This document shows positions 37,182 through 46,447 of a stretch of DNA of 64,000 nt, piece after piece (within the stretch, counting starts at the first letter, position 1; the number at the start of each line of letters is the position of its first letter). A program made the translations under genes and the position numbers. The notes beneath the pieces are model-generated. The model worked only from the letters and a program-made list of their open reading frames with translations. It did not search any database and was not told the DNA's origin. Source of the DNA: Treponema maltophilum ATCC 51939 (GTDB lineage Bacteria; Spirochaetota; Spirochaetia; Treponematales; Treponemataceae); NCBI RefSeq assembly GCF_000413055.1, contig NZ_KE332518.1, forward strand, positions 1,675,583-1,739,582, in the 5' to 3' direction.

Positions 37182-39131
37182 TTATTTGTCGTCGTCTACC
37201 ACTTCGTAATCCACATCGTCGGCTTTGCCCGAAGCGGCTCCGCCATTGCTATTGCCTGAACCCGCGCTTGAAGAATCGCTCGAACCGGAAGACGAACCCT
37301 GAGCCGCCCCTTGGGCACCCTGAGCCGCCGCCTGCTGCTTGTACACTTCTTCGGCGATCTTATACGACGCCTGCTTTAAAGCTTCGGTTTTGGCTTTGAT
37401 ATCTTCAACATTGTCGCCCGAAAGCGCTTGTTTAAGGGCTGCGACCGCATCTTCTATCTTTTGCTTTTCGGCGGCGTTTACCTTGTCGCCCAATTCTTTA
37501 AGCGTTTTTTCGGTCGCGTACACCATCGAATCGCCTTCGTTGCGCGCATCGACTTTTTCGCGTTCTTTTTTATCCGCTTCGGCATTCGCTTCGGCTTCTT
37601 TTACCATGCGCTCGATTTCGCTTTCGCTCAAACCGCTCGAAGATTCGATGCGCACGCTTTGCTCTTTACCCGTACCCAAATCTTTTGCGGATACGTGCAC
37701 AATACCGTTCGCGTCGATGTCAAAGGTTACTTCAATTTGCGGAACACCGCGCGGTGCGGGAGGAATTCCTACCAAGTCAAAGCGCCCGAGCGTACGGTTT
37801 TGAGCGGCCATTTCGCGCTCGCCCTGCAATACGTGGATCGATACGGCGGTTTGTCCGTCGGCGGCAGTCGAAAAGATTTGACTTTTGCGCGTAGGAATCG
37901 TCGTGTTGCGCGGAATAAGTTTTGTAAAGACGGCGCCCATCGTTTCGATACCGAGCGACAGCGGCGTAACGTCGAGCAGCAAAATGTCTTTTACATCGCC
38001 GCCCAAAATACCGCCCTGTATTGCAGCGCCTATGGCAACGGCTTCGTCGGGGTTAACGCCCTTTGAACCTTCTTTGCCGAAAATCTCTTTTACCGTCTGC
38101 ATAACCTTGGGCATACGGGTAGATCCGCCGACCAAAAGCACTTCGTCGATTTTCGACGCGTCGATTCCCGCATCGGCTAACGCTTTGCGGCAGGGTTCTT
38201 TGGTGCGCTCAAGCAAATCTTCGGTCATTTGTTCGAATTTTGCGCGCGTCAACGTTTTTTGCAAGTGCTTGGGACCGGATGCGTCCGCCGTAATAAAGGG
38301 CAGATTGATTTCGGTCGACGACTGCGACGAAAGCTCGATTTTCGCCTTTTCGGCGGCTTCGCGCAAACGCTGCAAAGCCATGCGGTCTTTCGACAAATCG
38401 ATGCCCGTGTCGGCTTTAAACTCGTCGGTGAGCCAGTTGATTATTTTGCGGTCGAAATCGTCGCCGCCCAAGTGGGTGTCGCCGTTTGTCGATTTTACTT
38501 CGAATACGCCGTCGCCCAATTCAAGGATGGAAATATCGAAAGTACCGCCGCCCAAGTCGTAAACGGCGATTATTTTTTCGCTTTTTTGCTCTTTGCTGAA
38601 ACCGTAGGCTAAAGAAGCGGCGGTCGGTTCGTTGATAATGCGCTTAACGTCGAGACCCGCGATTTTTCCCGCGTCTTTGGTCGCTTGGCGCTGCGCATCG
38701 TTAAAATATGCCGGAACGGTGATTACCGCTTCGGTAACCGGTTCGCCCAAATAGTCTTCGGCGGTTTTTTTCATTTTTTGCAAAATAAACGCGCTGATTT
38801 CCTGCGGCGAATATTCTTTTCCCTCAATAGCGATCCTGACGTCTTCGCCGTGATCGACAACCTTATACGGAACCAGTTTTGCTTCTCCGGACAATTCGCT
38901 GTAGCGATGCCCGATAAAGCGCTTTATCGAATATACCGTGTTTTCGGGGTTCGTAATCATTTGGTTTTTTGCAGGCTGACCGACAATGCGCTCGCCCTTT
39001 GATGTAAAGCCGACAATGGACGGGGTTGTCCTTCCGCCTTCCGAATTCGGAATAACGACAGGCTCGCCGCCTTCCATAACAGCTACGCAGGAATTGGTCG
39101 TTCCCAAGTCAATACCGATAATTTTTCCCAT
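37182..39131 (-). CDS. dnaK: Chaperone DnaK (Hsp70)
   Basis: 649 residues, full length. ATPase domain begins [17 protein letters not shown]; phosphate loops DLGGGTFD and LVGGSTRMP; the substrate domain follows and the tail after about 600 is Ala/Gly/Ser/Asn-rich ending [12 protein letters not shown]. Works with DnaJ and GrpE in folding. Starts 36 bp after grpE. No CIRCE operator or hrcA is seen nearby. Confidence 0.98.
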   Translation of the reverse strand: MGKIIGIDLGTTNSCVAVMEGGEPVVIPNSEGGRTTPSIVGFTSKGERIVGQPAKNQMITNPENTVYSIKRFIGHRYSELSGEAKLVPYKVVDHGEDVRIAIEGKEYSPQEISAFILQKMKKTAEDYLGEPVTEAVITVPAYFNDAQRQATKDAGKIAGLDVKRIINEPTAASLAYGFSKEQKSEKIIAVYDLGGGTFDISILELGDGVFEVKSTNGDTHLGGDDFDRKIINWLTDEFKADTGIDLSKDRMALQRLREAAEKAKIELSSQSSTEINLPFITADASGPKHLQKTLTRAKFEQMTEDLLERTKEPCRKALADAGIDASKIDEVLLVGGSTRMPKVMQTVKEIFGKEGSKGVNPDEAVAIGAAIQGGILGGDVKDILLLDVTPLSLGIETMGAVFTKLIPRNTTIPTRKSQIFSTAADGQTAVSIHVLQGEREMAAQNRTLGRFDLVGIPPAPRGVPQIEVTFDIDANGIVHVSAKDLGTGKEQSVRIESSSGLSESEIERMVKEAEANAEADKKEREKVDARNEGDSMVYATEKTLKELGDKVNAAEKQKIEDAVAALKQALSGDNVEDIKAKTEALKQASYKIAEEVYKQQAAAQGAQGAAQGSSSGSSDSSSAGSGNSNGGAASGKADDVDYEVVDDDK

Positions 39132-39167
39132 AGTCTTCTTCTCCTACAAATTAGTTTATTTTATTTA

Positions 39168-39833
39168 TTATTCGGCAGCCGAATCGGAATCGGACGTTTG
39201 AGCGGAATCGCTTTCGCAGGAAGCGCCGGATTCTTTTTGCGTGCCGTCGGGCGTCGTTACCATCACTTTCGCGTGGCGGATAACCCGATCTTTTAACATA
39301 TATCCCTTTAAATATACTTCCGAACAAACCGGTTCGGCAACAGGTCCCTTGTTCGTCGCAATCGCTTCGTGTTTGTCGTGATCGAACAGGTCGCCCTTTT
39401 CGCCGTAGACGCTTAAGTCATACTTCGTTTCGAGCAGACTGTGCATTTGCTTGTTGATCATGGCGATGCCGTCGACAACCGGCTTGAGGTCGGCAAGCGG
39501 TTTGCCTTCGGCGTCTACTCCGGCCGCAAGGGCGCGGTCAAAATCGTCGAGTATGCCGATTAAGTCGGTAAGTAGATTGGCATTCGCATAATCGAAGATT
39601 TCCTGTTTTTCTTTAACCATGCGCTTGCGGTAATTTTCAAAATCGGCCGATTTACGAAGATATTTATCCTGCAAGTCGGCGTTTTCCGCTTCGAGAGCGG
39701 CGATGCGTTCTTCGGCGGTTTGTTCTTTTGAAGTTTGTCCGTTTGCGTCCGCACTTTGCGTTTCAGAGGCCGTTTGCGGATTTTCGGTTACGGTTTCTTC
39801 GTTTTCTTTGTGTTTCGTTTCTTTTGTGCTCAT
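39168..39833 (-). CDS. grpE: Nucleotide exchange factor GrpE
   Basis: 221 residues. Charged N-terminal tail (1-50), long coiled coil AEERIAALEAENADLQDKYLRKSADFENYRKRM, then the beta domain. GrpE releases ADP from DnaK. A Ser/Asp/Glu-rich tail follows the family end (SGASCESDSAQTSDSDSAAE), longer than usual. Start at 39833; upstream bases AGGATTTGTA lie before the ATG. Confidence 0.95.
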   Translation of the reverse strand: MSTKETKHKENEETVTENPQTASETQSADANGQTSKEQTAEERIAALEAENADLQDKYLRKSADFENYRKRMVKEKQEIFDYANANLLTDLIGILDDFDRALAAGVDAEGKPLADLKPVVDGIAMINKQMHSLLETKYDLSVYGEKGDLFDHDKHEAIATNKGPVAEPVCSEVYLKGYMLKDRVIRHAKVMVTTPDGTQKESGASCESDSAQTSDSDSAAE

Positions 39834-39922
39834 TACAAATCCTATTGTATAATGATACTTTTAAGGTACTAACGGTAAGGGCTTATCGTCAACAGCAAAC
39901 GAAATTTTTTTGCCGTATTCCG

Positions 39923-40960
39923 CTACAAAAGCGGAATACCCCGTTTTTTGCATTTTTTTATCATATCGTCCGGCCACGAGCTGACTTGCACTTCGCCGAT
40001 GTGAGCTTTGCGCAAAAAATACATGCACAGACGCGATTGCCCGATGCCGCCGCCTGCGCACAGGGGCAATTCTCCTGCCAAAAGGCGTTTATGAAAGTAT
40101 AATTTTTTGCGTTCGGTACAACCGCGCTGCTCAAGCTGAAGGTTCAGCGTTTCGGGCGACACGCGAATTCCCATCGAGGAAAGTTCGAGCGCGTTTTGCA
40201 AAACGGGGTTCCACACCAAAAGGTCGCCGTTTAAGCCGCAGTGCCCGTCGCCCGTTTCGGTTATCCAATCGTCGTAGTCGGGGGCGCGCCCGTCGTGGGG
40301 TTTGCCGTCGGCAAGCGGGGCTCCGATGCCGGCGATAAAAACGGCGCCGTATTCGCGGCAAACCGCGTTTTCGCGCTCTTTCGGCGTCAAATCGGGATAG
40401 CGTTTTTGCAAATCTTCGGAAAACACAAAGGTAAGTTTTTCGGGCAGCACGGGCGCGATAACGGGAAAATGGTCGTAAATATAAAATTCCGTCCGTTTAA
40501 GGCAGCGGTAAATTTTTTTAACCGTATCGCGCAAAAAAAAGATCGTGCGGTCGTTTTCGCCGATAACCGTTTCCCAATCCCATTGATCGACGTACAGCGA
40601 ATGAACGGCGTCCAGCTCTTCGCTTGCGCGGATTGCGTTCATGTCGGTATAAATGCCGAAACCTTCTTTCAGCTTCAAATCGGCAAGTTTTATGCGCTTC
40701 CATTTTGCAAGCGAATGCACGATTTCCATGCGCGCATTATTCATGCCCGGCGCGGTAAACGAAACGGGTTCTTCCACGCCGTTCAAATCATCGTTCAAGC
40801 CCGTACCCGACTGCACAAAAAGCGGCGCGGTAACGCGGGTTAAATTCAATTCAGTCGATAAGGCAAGCTGAAAAAAATCCTTAATCATGACAATGGCGTG
40901 TTCCGTTTCGCGCACCGAAAGCGCGCTCTCATACGGACCGGCCGGCCACAGTTCCGACAT
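39923..40960 (-). CDS. asnA: Aspartate-ammonia ligase (asparagine synthetase A)
   Basis: 345 residues. Makes asparagine from aspartate, ammonia and ATP. AsnA signatures: GTGLNDDLNGVEEPVSFTAPGMNNARMEIVHSLAKWKR, DMNAIRASEELD.HSLYVDQWDWE and GGGIGQSRLCMYFLRKAHIGEVQVSSWP. AAAGAGG precedes the ATG with a TATAAA -10-like box further up. Located 90 bp ahead of grpE, same strand; no evidence that they share control. Confidence 0.96.
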   Translation of the reverse strand: MSELWPAGPYESALSVRETEHAIVMIKDFFQLALSTELNLTRVTAPLFVQSGTGLNDDLNGVEEPVSFTAPGMNNARMEIVHSLAKWKRIKLADLKLKEGFGIYTDMNAIRASEELDAVHSLYVDQWDWETVIGENDRTIFFLRDTVKKIYRCLKRTEFYIYDHFPVIAPVLPEKLTFVFSEDLQKRYPDLTPKERENAVCREYGAVFIAGIGAPLADGKPHDGRAPDYDDWITETGDGHCGLNGDLLVWNPVLQNALELSSMGIRVSPETLNLQLEQRGCTERKKLYFHKRLLAGELPLCAGGGIGQSRLCMYFLRKAHIGEVQVSSWPDDMIKKCKKRGIPLL

Positions 40961-41017
40961 AAAAACCTCTTTATGAAAGCCTTATTTTATACATCTGAAA
41001 GATTTTTGTCCAGAGTC

Positions 41018-41049
41018 ATGAAAAACGTACATCCTTGTATGTTTTTCAT
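41018..41049. repeat. 14-bp inverted repeat between asnA and the DUF1361 gene
   Basis: ATGAAAAACGTACA (41018-41031) against TGTATGTTTTTCAT (41036-41049), 13 of 14 pairs complementary and one G-T-type mismatch, with a 4-nt loop TCCT. It could end transcription in the minus direction or serve as an operator. A second small stem AGGCT/AGCCT follows near 41060. Confidence 0.55.
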
Positions 41050-41085
41050 CGCAAGTTTCAGGCTTCAGCCTAAAACATCGCGCAC

Positions 41086-41754
41086 TTACGGCTTGTCCGG
41101 CGTCCTGCCCGTTTGCTTAAACGCGGCATATACGAGGTTTAAAAGGGTGCCGAGCAAAAAGGTAAACAGCCATGCGGACAAGTGCCGGACGGGACTGGCT
41201 ATGCGTTCGTATACGTCGCCGAAAAGCAAAACGGGATTTGCAAACACGTCCCAGCTGTTCCAGCGCAAAAAGCGGCCGATGTACACGCCGAAGCACGACA
41301 CATATATCATAAGACAAACCAGTATTTTAATTACGGCCGGCTTATATTTTTCGTTGAGCCTGATTTCAATAAAATTCAAGCTCACAAAAGCGTACAAAAG
41401 ACCGGTAAAAGCGTAGCTTAACAGCATGATAAAATCGTACCACACGGGAACCGAAAGGTCTTTGCGCAAATGCAGCAAATCGGTGAGCACATAAGGCGCA
41501 TTCGGGAAAAAAAGCATCCACACGAACATAATTAAGGCAAGCACGATGTTGTTTTTGATTTTGTGAAAGTATAAAAACGAAGAAAGCAGCCACGGGACGA
41601 AGGCCAAAAAGAGGTTCCATACCATAAACAAAAAAACGTTTTTTTGCGTAAAGGCAATCCGCGCAACCGTAAGCGCAAGAGAAAACAACGATAAATACAT
41701 AAGCACGAATGTCGATGTAAGACTGAAAATATTTTTTAAGTATAAGCGCACCAT
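41086..41754 (-). CDS. DUF1361 membrane protein
   Basis: 222 residues with seven hydrophobic segments. DUF1361 signature: FLAFVPWLLSSFLYF, WMLFFPNAPYVLTDLLHL, WYDFIMLLSYAFTGLLYAF and YIGRFLRWNSWDVFANP. Function unknown. On the minus strand TATAGT stands 14 nt before the ATG with GAGGGGG between, so the leader would be very short. Confidence 0.85.
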   Translation of the reverse strand: MVRLYLKNIFSLTSTFVLMYLSLFSLALTVARIAFTQKNVFLFMVWNLFLAFVPWLLSSFLYFHKIKNNIVLALIMFVWMLFFPNAPYVLTDLLHLRKDLSVPVWYDFIMLLSYAFTGLLYAFVSLNFIEIRLNEKYKPAVIKILVCLMIYVSCFGVYIGRFLRWNSWDVFANPVLLFGDVYERIASPVRHLSAWLFTFLLGTLLNLVYAAFKQTGRTPDKP

Positions 41755-42090
41755 GTTCCCCCTCGCCTACTATACACCGTACGCCGAAAAAGGTACAGGG
41801 CATCCGATTGCATAAACAGGGATTCAGCATGAAAAGTTTGGTATAGCATAAGACAAAAGGATAGAACTTTTTGAGTCTGAATTACGTGGATTTTGAATGA
41901 GAAATTCTTCTTTCCCGTATAAGAGGACAGGGCTTCGGCATGACTAAAGGCCGTAAAAGAAAACGAGGATACCATTTTACGCGATTTACAAGCCGAATAA
42001 AACGTAGTATATTTACCGAGTAAAAAACGCACGTTTCTTCTTAGATATAAAAAATCTTTGAAAAAATAATTAAAACTTGGAGGTTTATAC
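41755..42090. other. 336-bp gap without a gene
   Basis: No open frame with a believable start. The sequence becomes steadily AT-richer towards 42091. GGAGG at 42079-42083 serves the next gene. I see no clear -35/-10 pair, RNA gene or repeat. Confidence 0.6.
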
Positions 42091-42912
42091 ATGAAAAAGA
42101 TTTTTATTATTTTTGTAACATTGTTTATTTTAAGTGCAGCATTTGCAGACGGTATCGGAATGTCTATAGGAGGAGGATTTAAGTCTTCTTTTTATAAAGA
42201 AAATTTGAAAAATGAAAATATACCAGAAAGACTTAATAAAAGTACAAATATGAAAACAAAGTTAAAAAAAGACATACTTGCACCAAATATTACAAGTTTA
42301 GGTGTTTTTATAAAATTTGATATTTTCAAAGATTATCAAATGCCAAAAGCTATAATTGGGTGGTCTATAGCAAATGAAGTTTCATTTCAAAGTGGAACAG
42401 GATTAGATATCTGTAAAGATTATGCTACTACCTCTCATTATATACAAGAAAAAATTTTTATTGTTGAAAACATAGATAGTTCTACCCTTTTTCTTACAGA
42501 GTATCGTGCCGTTCCTTCTTTTATGACCGGTAATAAAACGTGTAAAGTAGGATTAGGAATTCCAGTAACATTTTCTTTTGATAGTACAAAAATGTCTGGA
42601 AGATGTGGGTATTTTTATAATTGGAATAATGTAACAAAAGAATTTATGAATGCCGGTGCTTCAACATATGACTCTTCAGCATTCACTTTCTATCAGGGAA
42701 TCGGTCTTCGTCCGCAAATTGAGTTTTGTGTAAAAAGATTTAAAATCGGAGGATATTTCGAGTTCAATGGTTCTTTGTACCAAGTAAAACACTTGAATAA
42801 AAAGTATACAAAAGAAGCAGACCTCTGTTCTGAAAACTCGACAACTTTCAAGTTTTTTCCGAAAAACTCGATTAAAACGTCCGTCGGAATATATACAACA
42901 TTTATTCTCTGA
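42091..42912 (+). CDS. AT-rich exported protein, possible outer-membrane barrel
   Basis: 273 residues. Signal peptide MKKIFIIFVTLFILSAAFAD, then a Gly-rich strand start IGMSIGGGFKSSF, regular amphipathic strands and a C-terminus SVGIYTTFIL ending on hydrophobic residues, as seen in small outer-membrane beta-barrels. Codon use differs sharply from the neighbours: AT-rich, with many AGA, TTA and AAA codons up to about 42660; the last fifth looks closer to host composition. This suggests recent acquisition. No family recognised. Confidence 0.7.
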   Translation: MKKIFIIFVTLFILSAAFADGIGMSIGGGFKSSFYKENLKNENIPERLNKSTNMKTKLKKDILAPNITSLGVFIKFDIFKDYQMPKAIIGWSIANEVSFQSGTGLDICKDYATTSHYIQEKIFIVENIDSSTLFLTEYRAVPSFMTGNKTCKVGLGIPVTFSFDSTKMSGRCGYFYNWNNVTKEFMNAGASTYDSSAFTFYQGIGLRPQIEFCVKRFKIGGYFEFNGSLYQVKHLNKKYTKEADLCSENSTTFKFFPKNSIKTSVGIYTTFIL

Positions 42913-42940
42913 GTTAATATAAATATTAAGAGGTAAAATT

Positions 42941-43369
42941 ATGTGTGATGTTTATTGTGAAGTACCGCGTATGAAAAAGACAGCGCTTGTTATTTGTTTG
43001 TATATATCGATGTTTGCGGCGTTCGGCTTTATGTCGTGTTATTCGGTTCCGACGAAGGTTGCCGAAGGCATAAGCGAAGCCGAACTTTTGCAGCTGGGAC
43101 AAAACTCGCTGGACAACGGCAACTATAAAGCGGCCGAATTTTATTACAACAAAGTAATAGAATTGTACGGTTCGAATATAAGTTCAACGGTCCAAGCCGA
43201 GTACGAGCTTGCCCACATTTTGATTAAAAGACGGCACTATAAAGAAGCAAAGCCCGCGCTGGAAAAAATTCTGTCGTATTATAACAATCCGCAAAACGCC
43301 GCGCTTTTGCCGCCGGCGTATAAAAAGCTTGCGCAAATCGACTTGAAAAAGTGCGAAGACGCGGATTAA
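42941..43369 (+). CDS. TPR-type lipoprotein
   Basis: 142 residues as drawn. A lipoprotein signal MKKTALVICLYISMFAAFGFMSC is inside; the mature part has two to three TPR helices (LLQLGQNSLDNGNYKAAEFYYNKVIELYG, AEYELAHILIKRRHYKEAKPALEKIL). AAGAGG supports the ATG at 42941, while signal-peptide shape supports 42971. Proteins of this size with TPRs resemble BamD-like or gliding-type accessory lipoproteins, but it is much shorter than BamD. The 3' end overlaps the vWA gene by 4 bp. Confidence 0.72.
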   Translation: MCDVYCEVPRMKKTALVICLYISMFAAFGFMSCYSVPTKVAEGISEAELLQLGQNSLDNGNYKAAEFYYNKVIELYGSNISSTVQAEYELAHILIKRRHYKEAKPALEKILSYYNNPQNAALLPPAYKKLAQIDLKKCEDAD

Positions 43370-44601
43370 CGCGTGCCGGCTTTACCGTCGGGAATAATAA
43401 TGCAGTCGATTGTAACCTCTTTTTTGCGCGCCGTATCTTCGACCAGTTTTTTTGATATACCCTTGCCGGCCCGCGGCGAAGGATGCGGTTCGGCGTCTCC
43501 TATTAAAATGATTTTCTTGTGCGCAAAGGGGCTCCAGCGGTAAAATTCCAGCGACGCGTACAAAGCTTCGTACACCGCTTCGGGCGTATCGCCGCCGATA
43601 AGCGAATGCCGCGGAATGTGCATCGCATTCAGTTTGGAAAAAAACGCTTCGGCATCCCGTGTAAAATCGTTGAACTGAACGGGAAGCCCGCGGTAACGGA
43701 AATCGTCGGTATAATCGCGGTAAAATAAAAGCCCCAGCCGCACTTCGGCCCGCCCGTGCAGCTCGGAAGCCAAAGCGGGAATCAATTCTTTTTGCAGTTT
43801 TTGTATATCGTCCCACATGCTGCCGGTCGCATCGACGGCAAAAACGACGTCGGTGTTTTGATCTTTCGGCAGCTCTTTGAACGAACGCATAACGTCTTCT
43901 ACAATCGTATCGGGGCCGTGCGAATAAATCAGTATGCCGCTTGCAATGTCTTTAAAAGCTTCGGCGGCTGCGGGACTGTATTCGTCGGTGAGCGCGGCGT
44001 TAAAGCCGAACATAAAAGGATTATCCGCGTAAGCGCCGCCGTAATCGGCATAGGGTTTTTCAAACGTACGGATATTTATAAAGGTTCCCTCTTCAACGCT
44101 AACTTCGCCGTTTCGGCTCCACGGATAGCCGTACACGATTTTTTTCGGAATAAAAAGATGAAAGGCGTTCCCGAAATCCGCTTCTTTTTCCGGCGTCGAA
44201 TCGATTATACCGTAGCGGCCGTATTCGGAATCCAAAAAAACGCCGTTTAAAAGCCGCTTTTCGTTTCCGTTTATGTCGTTGAATTCAAGGGCGCGGTACG
44301 CATAGCTGTCGGCCCTTCCGGCGGGATCCTTTGTCGTTTCGGTCAGCAGTACCGAAGAAAGTCCTTCTTTGTGCCGCACGTACAAGTGCCAGCCCTCGGC
44401 ATCGGGTTTTAAAAGAAGGTCGGAAAGGCTCAGTTTTAATGCCGGGTTTTCGCCGGAACGTTCGCCGGCAGAACCGTCCGTTCCGACCGGGGCGTTTACC
44501 GGCTGTGCGAAAGCTCCGTTTGCGCAGTCATTTCGAAAACCGGCGCGGCACGCGAAAAAAAACAGAAAAAAAAGACAAAACGTTTTTTTATTGCGGAGCA
44601 T
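43366..44601 (-). CDS. Exported von Willebrand factor A domain protein
   Basis: 411 residues. N-terminal hydrophobic signal (LRNKKTFCLFFLFFFACRAGF). The C-terminal half is a vWA domain: VVFAVDATGSMWDDI (MIDAS variant D-A-T-G-S), the middle RVRLGLLFYRDY and a GGDTPEAVYEALYA block with the third metal ligand, then KKIILIGDAEPHPS. It likely binds a protein in the envelope through a metal ion. The N-terminal half (about 50-220) is not recognised. Confidence 0.85.
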   Translation of the reverse strand: MLRNKKTFCLFFLFFFACRAGFRNDCANGAFAQPVNAPVGTDGSAGERSGENPALKLSLSDLLLKPDAEGWHLYVRHKEGLSSVLLTETTKDPAGRADSYAYRALEFNDINGNEKRLLNGVFLDSEYGRYGIIDSTPEKEADFGNAFHLFIPKKIVYGYPWSRNGEVSVEEGTFINIRTFEKPYADYGGAYADNPFMFGFNAALTDEYSPAAAEAFKDIASGILIYSHGPDTIVEDVMRSFKELPKDQNTDVVFAVDATGSMWDDIQKLQKELIPALASELHGRAEVRLGLLFYRDYTDDFRYRGLPVQFNDFTRDAEAFFSKLNAMHIPRHSLIGGDTPEAVYEALYASLEFYRWSPFAHKKIILIGDAEPHPSPRAGKGISKKLVEDTARKKEVTIDCIIIPDGKAGTR

Positions 44602-44654
44602 ACTTCATTATCGGTAAAAAAATGTATTATTTATACAGTTGCGGTGTGATTTTT

Positions 44655-44682
44655 TTGAAATTTGTGATATACTATATATAAT
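44655..44682 (+). promoter_or_regulatory. Promoter for the 44684 gene
   Basis: TTGAAA at 44655-44660 and TATAAT at 44677-44682, spacer 16 bp. Transcription would begin near 44690, which conflicts with the GTG start at 44684 and would favour the ATG at 44762. Confidence 0.5.
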
Positions 44683-44683
44683 T

Positions 44684-45772
44684 GTGACAACTCATGAAGA
44701 CAACTCCGCACAAGACGGATTTACTCGGGTACCGCTTGAGGAGTTTTACGACGAAGACGAAATGTCCCGAACGCAAAAGGAAAACTCTACAAACATCATC
44801 GTTCTTACGAACACGGAACAGGACTTGGTCAATTCCGTATTCGAACGGCTGAGAACGGTGTCGCCGGAAACGCTGGCCGTATTGGCCGACCGCCTGGCCG
44901 ACCTCGAAAAGCTCACTTTAAACATTGCCCACTTTCCGTCTTTAAAACAAACGCAGGAACAAGGTTCGGCCGTGCGCAGCATGAATACGCTGGTTGAAGC
45001 CCTGCTTATACGGCGTGAAGGCGACCGCACGCTTCATTTGCCGTCGAAGGCTATTTTGGGTAAGGGATTTTCGGTTGCCAAATTTCATACCTTTGCCGCC
45101 ATGGAAAAAATCGCAACATCCTCGAATTTTCCCGACGCCCTGCTGAAAAGACTCCGAAGGGCGTGCTTGGGCATCCTGTTTACGATAATGGCCGAAGACG
45201 TGTATTTGAGCCTGCTCGACAACGAAACCATCGCCATAAGCATACGGGAAAAAATAGCTTACGAACTGATTATGCTGTGGGAACACCGCAGCGACGAAAA
45301 GGTAATCGAAATGGCGCCCGTTTTGGACGCCGTATGGAATGCGCGGCGCAATCTTGCCCCCGCGTTCGGCACGATGGTTGGCACAAGCGAACTTTTGATT
45401 TTGTCGATGGCAATGGACGACCAGTGGTGCCGCTTTATTTCTTCGCGCATGGGAAACGAAGACGCCGCCATGGCGATGGAAGAATTTTTATTCGGCATTT
45501 CATGGGAAGAGATTCAAAAGGTAAAGCAAAACATTTACGATAAAAAAGTGAGTGCCATAGACAGCAAAGAAGCGGCTCATATTTTGGGAAGGCCGGCCGA
45601 CGCTTTTAAGCCGAAAACCGACGTGTTTGAGCCGCGCGATTTTTACCTTTTGTATTCGGTGCGGCGCGACAACGCGCGGGCGCGTTTACGGCTCAATTTG
45701 CCCGGCCCGCACTACACGCTCGAAGACCATTACATGCGCTTTATATTGGAAACCCAAAAGGAACAAGGTTAA
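44684..45772 (+). CDS. Protein of unknown function, coupled to an XRE-cupin regulator
   Basis: About 362 residues from a GTG at 44684, or 336 from the ATG at 44762. All-helical by appearance, no membrane segment or signal, with Leu-rich helices (VNSVFERLRTVSPETLAVLADRLADLEKLTL) and a C-terminal part with FYLLYSVRRDNARARLRLNLPGPHYT. The codons between the two starts look coding, which is why I kept the longer form, though the promoter favours the shorter. Sits 16 bp ahead of a regulator, so likely in one operon. I do not recognise a family. Confidence 0.7.
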   Translation: MTTHEDNSAQDGFTRVPLEEFYDEDEMSRTQKENSTNIIVLTNTEQDLVNSVFERLRTVSPETLAVLADRLADLEKLTLNIAHFPSLKQTQEQGSAVRSMNTLVEALLIRREGDRTLHLPSKAILGKGFSVAKFHTFAAMEKIATSSNFPDALLKRLRRACLGILFTIMAEDVYLSLLDNETIAISIREKIAYELIMLWEHRSDEKVIEMAPVLDAVWNARRNLAPAFGTMVGTSELLILSMAMDDQWCRFISSRMGNEDAAMAMEEFLFGISWEEIQKVKQNIYDKKVSAIDSKEAAHILGRPADAFKPKTDVFEPRDFYLLYSVRRDNARARLRLNLPGPHYTLEDHYMRFILETQKEQG

Positions 45773-45788
45773 CTCCGGGAGCCGTACT

Positions 45789-46379
45789 TTGAAAAAAAAC
45801 GAAACGCAAAAGAAAAGACCCTATCACTTCGGCGAAAAACTGCGCCAAGTACGCGAGCGCAAGGGCTACACTTTAAAAGTCGTCGCTTCGCGTGCGGGCG
45901 TGAGCGAAAGCCTTGTGTCGCAAATAGAACGCAATAAGGTGTCGCCCGCAATCGATACGCTTTTAACCCTTGCCGACGTGTTGGATATAAACGTCGAATT
46001 TCTGTTTGACGAATTCAGGCGCAGCCGTCCGGTAAAAATCATCCGCGGCGATCAGCGGCGCAAAATAGAAGAAGATACCGTTTGGTACGAAGAACTTGCA
46101 AAGCCTTCCGAATCCGACGGCATACATTCGATAGAATCATACGTTATCACCATTCCCGAAGGCGACCATACGCACCGCGGCTCTTACGGACACTTGGGTA
46201 CCGAATTCGGCTTTATTCTGGAAGGCAAAGCGGGATTTAAATACGAATCGCAAACCTACACGCTCGAAGAAGGCGACAGTATTTCGTTTTCGGCGTCGGT
46301 ACCGCATACGCTGTCGAACGTCGGAAAAGGCGTTATGAAAGCCCTATGGGTTGTAAGCCCGGCTCAGCGTTTCGGCTGA
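45789..46379 (+). CDS. XRE-family transcriptional regulator with cupin domain
   Basis: 196 residues. Residues about 10-70 are a helix-turn-helix (LRQVRERKGYTLKVVASRAGVSESLVSQIERNK); 110-195 a cupin (PEGDHTHRGSYGHLGTEFGFILEGKAGF..LEEGDSISFSASVPHTLSN). This layout is common in regulators that sense amino acids, polyamines or aldehydes. The TTG at 45789 follows CGGGAG and is the only start that gives a proper N-terminus; the longer frame reads through the previous gene. Confidence 0.9.
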   Translation: MKKNETQKKRPYHFGEKLRQVRERKGYTLKVVASRAGVSESLVSQIERNKVSPAIDTLLTLADVLDINVEFLFDEFRRSRPVKIIRGDQRRKIEEDTVWYEELAKPSESDGIHSIESYVITIPEGDHTHRGSYGHLGTEFGFILEGKAGFKYESQTYTLEEGDSISFSASVPHTLSNVGKGVMKALWVVSPAQRFG

Positions 46380-46447
46380 AAACGGGCACACGAATATCGG
46401 CAAGGCTTCAGCGCGAAACGTCGGTGCAAAACGCGCTTATTCAAAAG

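Noticed and set aside
39834-39922. Looked for a CIRCE operator or hrcA ahead of grpE-dnaK-dnaJ
   Set aside because: No TTAGCACTC-N9-GAGTGCTAA-like repeat and no hrcA gene in the window.
44684-44700. Leaderless start for the 44684 gene
   Set aside because: The -10 ends only 1 nt before the GTG, too close for a transcript that includes it.
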